A DNA stretch of 64,000 bases, taken from Endotrypanum monterogeii. Taxonomy: Eukaryota > Euglenozoa > Kinetoplastea > Trypanosomatida > Trypanosomatidae. How positions within the stretch are numbered: the first letter of the stretch is position 1; each line of letters begins with the position of its first letter. Made by a program: the position numbers and the translations under genes. The notes beneath the pieces were generated by a model, which was not told the origin of the DNA, ran no database searches, and saw nothing but the letters and a program-made list of their open reading frames with translations. Location: positions 425,388 through 489,387 of the forward strand of contig CM007336.1 in NCBI GenBank assembly GCA_000333855.2, in the 5' to 3' direction. Below are positions 52,201 through 58,786 of this stretch, in pieces.

Positions 52201-52856
52201 GTCACGTTGAAGCTGTCGACCGGCCGAACGGGGTCAAACTCCTCCAGCTGACGCCGTTTCTTATGCGCGACTTCGGCGGACCGCCGAGCCTGCAAATGCT
52301 GCTGGTATTCCTTGGCTGCCTGCGCAGAGTCCGTCTTCTCATGCGCTTCGATCTCTGTGCGAAAGGTGGCAATGCACTCCTCACTGCTCACCTCCCGTAC
52401 ACCTGACTGCTCCTCCTGCTGCTGCTGCGTCGACATCGGGAGCGGTTCAAAATGATTTTCAGGTTGCGTTGACAGCCGTGTGGCAGCACTCTCGAGGTGA
52501 TTCTTGTCCTCTTTTTTCCCCCGAGGCGAGACAGCTCTGGGCGATGGAGGATGTGGTGCATCAAGAGCGCTCGATATACGTTGGCTTCCAGAGGAGACGT
52601 GTCTGGCATAGGAACTGTCGCTGTTCTGCGGGTGCGCATACCCACCGTTGTCTTCTCCATCCATGGTGCGCATACTCGTCGCCTTTTCATTGCCTCCGTT
52701 CTTGCTGCTTCGGCGATGCAGCGACGTCGAGATCGTGTCTCGAGGCGAGTGGAGCGTGGTCACATTGGAGTTGAGCGGGGAAGTGGTCGTGGGTGCCGGT
52801 GCCGCATTCTCGGGCGGGGCTACTCTGTTACGCACTGCAGACACTCGGCACCCCAT
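46275..52856 (-). CDS. Giant MGC protein 2 with MACPF-like core
   Basis: 2193 residues. The open frame reaches 52883, where the codon is GTG; the first ATG (52856) yields MGCRVSAVRNRV, again a Gly2/Cys3 dual-acylation signal. It is a distant paralogue of the protein at 30833-36769. Shared blocks are MYGEGLVTSVMYGGIMVVE (757-775); IWRRIGG (about 850) followed by a W/P helix region and AMYLQKYAGIAPVLQL; and LGVVAGMLYCQYASG near 1652 after a coiled coil (LEVKARQQELNDLRQACRAA). These resemble the MACPF signature region and its C-terminal GG/W/P elements, with TH of the signature replaced by EG. Large Ser/Thr-rich disordered insertions separate the blocks. A short coiled coil rich in Gln/Arg/Lys occurs near 165-210. 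No signal peptide or membrane helix is seen. A candidate acceptor at 53013 gives a 156-nt 5' UTR. Function unknown. Confidence 0.75.
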   Translation of the reverse strand: MGCRVSAVRNRVAPPENAAPAPTTTSPLNSNVTTLHSPRDTISTSLHRRSSKNGGNEKATSMRTMDGEDNGGYAHPQNSDSSYARHVSSGSQRISSALDAPHPPSPRAVSPRGKKEDKNHLESAATRLSTQPENHFEPLPMSTQQQQEEQSGVREVSSEECIATFRTEIEAHEKTDSAQAAKEYQQHLQARRSAEVAHKKRRQLEEFDPVRPVDSFNVTHRGLLGRCWDRRAPELIPISFVYALEAALGVTEERQVSCTTSCHPPGPDSGIDEYPPASPYVSSTGPHHAGDYLPDAPGRRSQQHASVQSSLRTGPGPRRIPRRSHWFSVGGVSCDAMARPHSSSVPLTTTTWSGAHAPRFPLSAPLPAPSPVGSSLAIGAVKSSLATTASSPLLYGSGINVTAKEGSPDNPTASKGCGDARLREPLTFMQISTLSMEEREHYLNEFLMGNPRFMGIKNRFAFRLADGVSEDASTKFLRKRNLQPAPGVKAVRWNHVEFFNPSLRTLIRAVDTTQGKKPSAEGRNFYFQHGRLGCPPISASQLHLESGDGGNGEGNTGGASTGLISSSSFSQCVILQMENRSFSGGGTLNTLPSYLEGQRSTGDTSASYNNSFGAPQRSHHNQSEKDTSIEASLSRDAFPEDSVLSLALCIPTSHLPRMSGAPSMFQLGGVGSPSNCCLAPPTVTRSSRNGTGGPAAPQSPSDTPSDVSTQTCSDGNVLVALCVNSFSVSIDPFHWQENRYIRYPVDVDNTKKSSRQMYGEGLVTSVMYGGIMVVEGSSVAAVNELQALLTSMTWTEGRSLQGAMGDVRKHLKIFQGSRTKDPRPPNGVGAGSQHDSGAQQHQAAAKKDHRYRIWRRIGGRPMRDAVELQEICYFFDDVKMRQETVTLNRPVGPDATITDPDITPSFSRVASVWVKLPVIAAVLRTWGLHLLSSPEFAQPTAMYLQKYAGIAPVLQLTALSGLCHEGSAPNEKIDEKNDDDDDVYHFFEGNWASVTAPHVASTTPDDATHPQPTRQSPELTRFHTSQCTTPSCMENTYHTMHPTTNMSLQLQSSDHSDVQSASESLAPLRTFSSSSGKPLGSKKAANAKMRQRSSAKTGLDVLGGMGPKRTSLETLEGEAAHLSESANRCWTASGVTLSSESPSKHLGSSAEVAKGRHYDARDGPVSSWGKSGLGKAGSKPDVTLQSPDSFPGGWHNVLEHSRRRTKPQLFHDDLDIKSGCFTSMTPSLPVLGLEAEAEAKHGTNEFTGNTSSLISSRTGTTPPQINLLPNSISLMRSTGSLGTLLSSSPAEISKTAPATSMSVTPALTAAAASPSVDTLAFDDSSYTAVANVKASITTSTLDPFCSGDVVSRKGTSQAASGSTPKAADDSQCSSSESKKCISRPHSSVVMNAETPPLRQRRTTASPAILQAAAASTLEQAVQRSDVNCALREPGMQSAVGGTTARQRKNSTVAAATGASKRSRRGVKVTSKCKKKNAAEKTVAPVTEAGTLLGNSAEGLQAARHDLPSPSAIAPNLEIKRLGQEIPRAHTTTVSEEEALWHMAMLEVKARQQELNDLRQACRAAEDTAKQRQDELRSLNRILLPQTTPQELESVLMYLKTAIHEPEDLPHGRLFLPQANWLPMLAAVWTAPTNCIRAVEIAADLTWVDIPRLGVVAGMLYCQYASGPLEELTIRADKLLGFPRNTATLSQHSAMNRNLEDGTVGSGSKVHLLTSFSNKWKRGRNKSYSNGTNKNSRGLSFTTELDQWACAFGPGCPPFLITPEKARDTLWLLLCSVAANTTVPTFRVVLRGLPTGELSTVSGSSSTGRTRNHGKDPKHSTRFASFLAGAAARLQNEVASSPPFCKTGSVGLDGFIVWIDSPQELDQDVHGPVQQSQKRGTSSSPSRNDTIKEEQPHHVGGPIRFSENDAGGKSSLPPHRSCTTPRQSSFLVVMSSPKAAAASSSGTEGSHYIRKEHDGVAGSPSRPELIRNNNFAAARTVKALQTHEHNAQPHGRPWMINGNSTEIRPFYELLIHRREAVDSDKPSFESYAAIAASKLTQQTASPQSPSGHHPNTTDKSQRVHAEPHQYARQQEAEEKLVAASAVTPSGKFPSTATLETPSHLLETLSHPSPSSQLCSDSVPGLRTAAEEKAALLSEVTALRERAADIWEILRKSVKHHNEHQLADRQKATKQDRSSPSPLPPQPSRQIVLEY

Positions 52857-54220
52857 CCTCCTCCTCCCCACTACTTGTTGCACAGCTCCTCTTCTTTTTT
52901 CCCTTTCCGGATGACGGGATTTTTTTTTTTTGTGTGTGTATGTGTGTGTGCTGTGTCTGTGTTGAGGTGGGTTCCCTGCGTATTCCCTGCCTGCTGAAGC
53001 ACCCCACAGCGGCTACGACGCAACGATGATACGAGCGAGGAATAGAACAGAAAAAAGTAAAAAAAATGAAGCAGAAGTCTTCACCACACAGGGGGTGCGT
53101 GGGTAGAGGAGGAGGGGAAAAAGGCTACAGCTCTGGGGTGCGTTCGTATGGCTGCTATCGCAGCACGAGGATTTAAAAAAAACCCTGAGAGGAAGACGGG
53201 AGAAGAAAAGAAAAAAGAATATCACACGAGCTAGCTGGCAACAACAGCCAGTGGGAGCCACGCTCATCACCACCACTACCCTTCTTATCTCTCTCCCCCC
53301 TCCCCCAAGCGTGACACTTCTTGGCTTTTAGAAAAATTCTCTTCGCGGTGGAAGATGCTTGCCGCACGGTGGTGAAATGCCTCGCCTCCTACGTGAGAAA
53401 AAACAAAAAAGAGTCAGTTGGGGAAGATGTCGACACTATACAAACGATATACTGCAGCTCCACCCGACTTTCCCTCCCGACGGAACGGGCCGCTGTTGCT
53501 AATACGGAAGACGACGAGTAGTGAAAATGAAATATCGGAGAGCAACTACAAGAAAAAAAAACGAGAAGGCGTAGGCTATATCCGTGGAGCACCCCTCTTT
53601 CTTGTTTTTCCCGTCCTTGGGTTTAGCTTCACCAAAATATATAGTCTTGCTCAGGTAATTCGTTAAGGGAAAGGATGGGGGTTAGTCGTGTTCGACGATG
53701 GCGAGAGGGGGGGGGGGGATTGTGGGTGGATCCTGCGAGACGATGCGAGGATAGCAGATAGGTGAAACGAATCCAAGACGCATGCAAGTAGCCCCAAGCA
53801 AAAGACGGAAGGGAACCTGCCCGATATAAAGGAACGGCGGGATGGGTGAGGCAGAGGAGGAGTGCAAAATAGTTGAACGAAACGAGGACGATGATCGGAG
53901 ATACTGTAACAGCCCCCTGCGAAAATTATGAGCGCAGGGTCCTTGAGGAAGAGGAGAAGGGAAGTCTCTAGACAGTAGCTTACACAGCTCATACCCCCGT
54001 TTTTTTTGTAGTTTTTTTTTTATTATTATAAAGCAGATGTCAGTGCACACTCGTATACCACCAGAGCTGTGTGAGGAAGGTTCAAACGGTCTTTTTTTTT
54101 CTTGAAAACATCGGCAGGAGACAAGATGAGAGTAACTTCCCCCCGCCCCCCCCCCGCTCGCGTGATTCTTTAGATTCCCCATGCCTGTGCAACTATTGTT
54201 TGCTTTTTTTTTTTACACAT
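52857..54220. other. Intergenic region MGC protein 2 / small membrane protein
   Basis: 1.36 kb, A/T- and purine-run-rich, with a T12 run at 52921-52932, A-runs near 53060 and 53555-53562, G-runs at 53706-53719, T-runs at 54001-54020, and C-runs at 54138-54155. It is one of only two junctions lacking a long (TA)n. No gene recognised. Confidence 0.5.
53013..53075 (-). promoter_or_regulatory. Candidate trans-splice acceptor of MGC protein 2
   Basis: Sense strand TTTTTTTTACTTTTTTCTGT and further pyrimidines lead to GCGTCGTAG (AG at 53014-53013). Later AGs closer to the ATG exist, so the site is moderately supported. Confidence 0.4.
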
Positions 54221-54526
54221 TCAAAAGAAGAAAGGAAGTCGCCAAAGCCCACGTGATTGGTTTTGCGCAGCAGCTAGCTCTTTTGCGGAGATGTTGGCCA
54301 TGTCTTTCCCAGCTAGCGGGTCAGCGGTTTGGATCACTTGTGCGGCAACTTTATTTTGGAACTCCTTCACAAATGTGTTCCCCTTTTTCCAGTACTCGGA
54401 GTGGTACTTGACCCGCATTTGAATCTCATGCATCTCACGTGCATCCATGCGCTTGGTCTTGGTGTATATCATGAAGATCGGCACAGTGCTAACGCACACA
54501 AACAGCCATGGTATCTGGATACCCAT
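54221..54526 (-). CDS. Small single-pass membrane protein, unknown
   Basis: 101 residues; not recognised. A hydrophobic segment at residues 4-21 (QIPWLFVCVSTVPIFMIY) is followed at once by a basic patch (TKTKR) and then a hydrophilic, helix-prone, charged domain. This suits an N-terminal membrane anchor with a soluble C-terminal tail, as in many small accessory subunits of mitochondrial respiratory complexes, but nothing in the sequence proves that location. A very good pyrimidine tract with the first AG at 54536-54535 gives an 8-nt 5' UTR, which supports a real expressed gene and fixes the start at 54526. Composition is protein-like and free of repeats, unlike neighbouring spurious frames. 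The upstream gene is a lipid kinase and the downstream gene MGC protein 2; neither hints at its role. Confidence 0.75.
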   Translation of the reverse strand: MGIQIPWLFVCVSTVPIFMIYTKTKRMDAREMHEIQMRVKYHSEYWKKGNTFVKEFQNKVAAQVIQTADPLAGKDMANISAKELAAAQNQSRGLWRLPFFF

Positions 54527-55474
54527 TATGAAGGCTGGAGGGGGAGAAGGGAGTGGGAGTCCACGTGTGTGTGTGTGTGCAATGGAGACAAACTTGCTGC
54601 CCCATCCAATGCGAGGCGTTGCTTCGACTTCGCAGAGCTGGATTGCTTTGGCTCCTTTCTTTTACCCCCGAGACGCTAGCACCACAGGTGTTTCGCCTCG
54701 ACACCTTTGTTCTTGCAGGATGCTCCCCCCCCCAAAAAAAAAAGAAGAGAAACACGAGAAAGGGGGTCAACAAAGATGCACAGACTCATGTTTTATCACT
54801 CGTGGGAAAATTTTAACGGCGAGTGTGAGTCGTTGTACCATGAGGAAGAAGCGTGTGGGTTCAGGTGTGTGTGTGTGTGGAGGAGGGTGTTAGGGTGAAA
54901 CACAGACACATACGTGGATGACAGATAAAATGTACAGGGGACAGAGGCACGTGGGGCAAGACAACGAGCACTAGTTCACTCGATGCACAGTTTAGTGAGT
55001 TACGAAGGTCAGACACAAACGCATGCGCAGACAATGGGGGGGGGGGGCGGGCGGGGGGAGGAGGAGGAGGGGCGCGCTTGTCTCGTGGGCTCTCGTTCCG
55101 CCTAAAGCTACGCTGGGGGAAAAATAAGCGAGGTTACACACCACATGTGTCTCTCTCGGGGATTGGAGGGAGGGGGGCAACGTGATCGCTGCTCTGCGAA
55201 GACTGAAGTGCGGCGTTCACCACCTTTTATGCTTGAGGTCAGGGGGCAGAGGAAGAACTGCCAACACACGTACACATCGGAAGGAAGGGGGGGGGAGGGG
55301 GGGGGTAACAAGAGGGCGGCGGTTGTGGGTGATCTTCAATCTAGACGAGAGCGCACTATACCACAATGAGGGGGAGACCACTAAAAGTGACCCTTGTAAG
55401 CGTGAGGCGACATTAGAATCAAAAACAGGGGGAGGGTGGATACCTGATATACGCCTCACCTCTATTAAACAACC
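54527..55474. other. Intergenic region small membrane protein / lipid kinase
   Basis: 0.95 kb. It has a (GT)n run near 54565-54580, a C9/A11 homopolymer junction at 54725-54745, another short GT run near 54864-54876, and G-rich tracts at 55037-55070 and 55287-55305. No long (TA)n and no gene. Confidence 0.55.
54535..54560 (-). promoter_or_regulatory. Predicted trans-splice acceptor of the small membrane protein
   Basis: Sense strand ACTCCCACTCCCTTCTCCCC leads into CTCCAG (AG at 54536-54535), with no other AG back to about 54592. It leaves an 8-nt 5' UTR. Confidence 0.65.
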
Positions 55475-57658
55475 TTACTCGACAACGCTCGGATTGCGGC
55501 AGCGTATGAGAGGCCACGATTCCGGCTGCTGTCGTACGTGAATGATGGTTGGCTCAGTGATACGTGGAACTGGCTCGCCGTCGATCTGGACGTACAGGCT
55601 AGCCTGCAGGCTGCGGTCTGAATCGATACGGGATTCGTACTTCTCTTTAAGTTTCCGTTGCGTGTAGGCGGAGCAGTGTCCACTCGGGTAGTGGAGATCC
55701 TCTGGGGTGCAAAGCACGAAGACAAACATCTCGTCTGTCTGCAGGAGTTTTGTAGAGCTGCCCAGACCGATGCCGAGAGACGTGTAGTGCAAGATACCAC
55801 CCATTGCTTGCACTTCAAAAACGCGGTCGTTGATGGCCACCGGCCGAGGGGTCGGGATCGGCAGCCTATTCCCGTCTACATCGCCAGTGTTCTTCACTCT
55901 TGTAGATATGAGTTCCCCGTTGCGGAGCGTGATGGGGCGGTAGTAGGGCTCCCCTCGCTGAGGGTTCCAGGGGTGCGTCCCGGCGGAGTAGCAATTTACA
56001 TTGGATATCACTAATGCTTTGGTCATAGAGGGGAGCTGCAGCGCCACAAACTCGCGTGTCCTGCGCATGCTGCTGGTCGCCATGGAAGTGCCGTCGACTC
56101 GAGTGATCTGCGGGCGCGGCACGCACACCATCGGTATTATTTTACGCAGTTTCTTGCACTTGAAAGCCCCCTGGAGACTCATTATCCCGTACACCGCTTT
56201 GTTTTGAGAGGGAGTGCTGCACACTGAAGGGTGCGCCCGGCGGGTGGCGTCAAACTTTTTTGCTACATAAGCGTCGAAGCCCACACCCAGGTAGTTGATC
56301 AGCCCGTGTGTGGCGCACTGTCCGCTGGAGTACACCTTCTCCCAGTCCACGTTGCGGACGGAATTGGCCACGTTGCCCGCCCGGGTCACTCGGTTCCAGA
56401 GCGGCGAGTGGAGACCCTCCACGCTATCGAAGGCTGCAACGCTGTTGTTGGAGGAGGTACGAGGGGCTATTTTTTGGACCGCATCGAACACGGCCCGCGA
56501 TGGCTCGGGCCGCACTGCTGCCTGCGCCACCCGCAGTGGCACGAGAGAGACTGCCCACCGGTCGAAGCTCACACATGGGGCCGTCACAGCATTGCGCAAT
56601 GCCTCAGCCACTTGCACGTCTGCCTCACTTCCACATCGCAAGAGCGAGCATAGCCCACACCAGCCATTCCCGCTGGGGGAAAAGCGGCAACCGAATCCCA
56701 TACAGTTGCTGAAGTCATTGCCCGTTCCCAGTGGAAGTGGGGCGAGGGCAGGCATTGTGAAGTAGAAATGTTTCCCTTCCCCATGGGGATGCAAAGACCC
56801 AGAGAAGGAGCTTTGACGGGGAAGTGGAGCTGTCTGTTGCTGAGGTGCGGTGGTGTGCCGAAACTCGGCCTCCAACTCGAGACGCACGAGGTCCAGTTGC
56901 GTCAGCAAAAACGAAACGGTTCCATCGCCGCCGCACGCTACCACGGTGCCGCGTTGCTGGCGCGGTGGTTGGCCAGGGGCATGATAAATGACGGCCTGCT
57001 CCTTGATGAGGAGACGTAATGGGGCAGGGTTCGTGAATGTTTCCACGGCCAGGGTCATGACTCGTTTCCTGCCGAGCTCGTCGCGCAAGCCGTCGAGCAC
57101 GACTTGCGCCATACCTGTCTCACCGGATCCGGGGTTCAAGAAGGCGACCGTGTAGTGATAAGACGCCTCGACGTCGCTGTCGTAGTTGCGTGTGTACCGG
57201 CTGATCAGTTGTTCGGCCGACTTGACCGGCGGTCCACGGGGAGTCGCACCAGTGGAAATCGAAAGACGCACATCTGAGTGTCCAACTACCGCGTGCTCTC
57301 TCTCCAAGGCCTTGATGGACACAGCATGGATGTGGTCCTCTATCTTCACGTCAGTGGCTCGATCCTCGAGTGATCCGGCCGCACATGGTAAGGGTGTTCC
57401 AAGTAGGCGGTTGGGGGTCTGTTTGACTTCGGAAGTGGGTGGTGTGGTGTTGACGACTGTCACGCGTTCAGCTGTAAACATTTCTGCAGGTGAGTAAAGC
57501 TCTGGTACGTCATCCTTTAGGGGATCCTCAGAGGTGGTGCTCAGCCTCGAGGGGCTGTTGCCAGCTTCAAGAGAGGTGCTTTTCCAGACATCAGCGCGTG
57601 CCAAGAGCATCTCTGGCGACACGGTGTGATCACAGCTGCTTGCCTCGCCACTCATCAT
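55475..57658 (-). CDS. Diacylglycerol kinase catalytic-domain lipid kinase
   Basis: 727 residues. The catalytic domain begins near 165 with VAFLNPGSGETG. The nucleotide-binding motif GGDGTVSFLLTQLD is near 240, and PLPLGTGNDFSNCMGFG near 307 is the second diagnostic block. An accessory beta domain follows (INYLGVGFDAYVAKKFDATR, then NKAVYGIMSLQGAF) to about 680. Such enzymes phosphorylate diacylglycerol with ATP to phosphatidate; sphingoid and ceramide kinases share the fold, but LGTGNDFSN and the accessory domain favour diacylglycerol kinase. There is no C1 zinc-finger, EF-hand or membrane segment; the first 160 residues are low-complexity. The open frame continues to 58000, but that codon is GTG and the extra 114 residues encode microsatellites, so the ATG at 57658 is used. 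Family firm, substrate probable. Confidence 0.92.
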   Translation of the reverse strand: MMSGEASSCDHTVSPEMLLARADVWKSTSLEAGNSPSRLSTTSEDPLKDDVPELYSPAEMFTAERVTVVNTTPPTSEVKQTPNRLLGTPLPCAAGSLEDRATDVKIEDHIHAVSIKALEREHAVVGHSDVRLSISTGATPRGPPVKSAEQLISRYTRNYDSDVEASYHYTVAFLNPGSGETGMAQVVLDGLRDELGRKRVMTLAVETFTNPAPLRLLIKEQAVIYHAPGQPPRQQRGTVVACGGDGTVSFLLTQLDLVRLELEAEFRHTTAPQQQTAPLPRQSSFSGSLHPHGEGKHFYFTMPALAPLPLGTGNDFSNCMGFGCRFSPSGNGWCGLCSLLRCGSEADVQVAEALRNAVTAPCVSFDRWAVSLVPLRVAQAAVRPEPSRAVFDAVQKIAPRTSSNNSVAAFDSVEGLHSPLWNRVTRAGNVANSVRNVDWEKVYSSGQCATHGLINYLGVGFDAYVAKKFDATRRAHPSVCSTPSQNKAVYGIMSLQGAFKCKKLRKIIPMVCVPRPQITRVDGTSMATSSMRRTREFVALQLPSMTKALVISNVNCYSAGTHPWNPQRGEPYYRPITLRNGELISTRVKNTGDVDGNRLPIPTPRPVAINDRVFEVQAMGGILHYTSLGIGLGSSTKLLQTDEMFVFVLCTPEDLHYPSGHCSAYTQRKLKEKYESRIDSDRSLQASLYVQIDGEPVPRITEPTIIHVRQQPESWPLIRCRNPSVVE

Positions 57659-57700
57659 TGGACACCCGTAGTATAAACGCAACGATGGCAAGGTTGGGCT

Positions 57701-57748
57701 ATACACATACGTATATATATATATATATATATATATACGTATGTGTAT
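57701..57748. repeat. Perfect 48-bp palindrome around (TA)n
   Basis: Every base pairs with its mirror partner from 57701/57748 inward to the centre at 57724/57725. The core is (TA)n (57712-57736) and the arms carry ATACACATACG and its complement, so this is more than a simple repeat. A (GT)n run follows at 57749-57770. It lies inside the predicted 5' UTR of the lipid kinase mRNA. Confidence 0.92.
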
Positions 57749-57889
57749 GTGTGTGTGTGTGTGTGTGTGTACTCTCCCCCTCCCTCCTTCTTGAAAGTGC
57801 CCCCTTCCTCCGGTGACAATCGAGGTAGTGCAGAAAGAGGACGAGGAGGAGGAGGACGAGGGGGGGGGGGGTTGAGAGAGCACACGTTG

Positions 57890-57915
57890 CTTCACAGAAG
57901 AAAAAAAAAAAAAGA
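57890..57915 (-). promoter_or_regulatory. Predicted trans-splice acceptor of the lipid kinase
   Basis: Sense strand: a T-run of about 14 (plus 57901-57914), then CTTCTGTGAAG, with the AG at 57891-57890. The predicted 5' UTR is 231 nt and contains the palindrome and GT run. An AG at 57700-57699 is the alternative. Confidence 0.45.
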
Positions 57916-58786
57916 TGACAGCTGCCCTCTCCCTTTCCTCTCTCTGGGTACCTGCAGTCAAGCACGCACACAAGAAAAACTGCAGCTGGGTCAACTTCAC
58001 TCACATCACATCACTTATGTATACATTGTATATACAAACGCACCCCCAAAAGATGGTAAAGAAGAGGAAGGGGAAAGAAAGTGTGTTTGAGTGTGCGAGA
58101 GAGCGAGGGAGAGAGCATGTATGCATGTTATTGTGATGCAACGGAATGAATGAGCACGTCTCTAGACCATCAAAAACAACAACATACGCTAAGTGGAGTT
58201 CTGCGAAGGGAAATCTTTACCAGACCATCACGGATGCGTGTACTTCTGGAATAGTAGATATGAATATTGTGTCTGCGTGCGTGTGTGCATGTCTCTAGAT
58301 AAGTAGATCTAAAGGGTGAGGAGTTGTGTCCAGCGCGTTTTCTGCTTGTGAGTATCGCACGAGAGTCAAATGACCGGATACTCCAGGCATGGTCACTGTC
58401 ACCAACACTGTCTCCACTTCCACCTCCTCCCCCGCGACTTGCAAAGCAGTATATTATATTCGGTACAGTAATAACCGACTCACCCATCGCTTCGTGGCTT
58501 ATTGTATCAGATACAATCACAGACACAACCACCCTACTCCACTCCTTATTCTCCACGTCAAAGGTATCCGAGACAGCCCCCTCGTTACCCTACAGCAGGC
58601 AGCGTTTTCTGGGCGAGATACAGTCAACCTGAAATATTCCTCGTGATGCAGCAGCACACACACACACACTTCGGCGCGGGTTGCAGAATACGGGAGGTGT
58701 GTATGTAGGGAGGGGCGTGAGATGTGCGTTATCCAGTATGCTCTGCTACGTCATATATATATATATATATATCGCTGGGGATCGTT

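Larger units (their letters stand above)
57659..58786. other. Intergenic region lipid kinase / beta-rich protein
   Basis: It has the palindrome and GT run (57701-57770), G-runs near 57861-57870, an A14 run at 57901-57914, a short (CA)n at about 58657-58668, and (TA)n at 58753-58772 just after the stop of the gene to the right. No gene recognised. Confidence 0.55.

Noticed and set aside
53682..54182. Minus-strand frame of 166 codons
   Set aside because: Includes homopolymer-derived Lys/Ile/Gly runs, no acceptor of quality in front, and composition typical of UTR.
57659..58000. 114-codon N-terminal extension of the lipid kinase
   Set aside because: It begins with GTG and translates poly-pyrimidine, CA and TA repeats into Ser, His/Thr and Ile/Tyr runs; this is UTR and splice-signal sequence.
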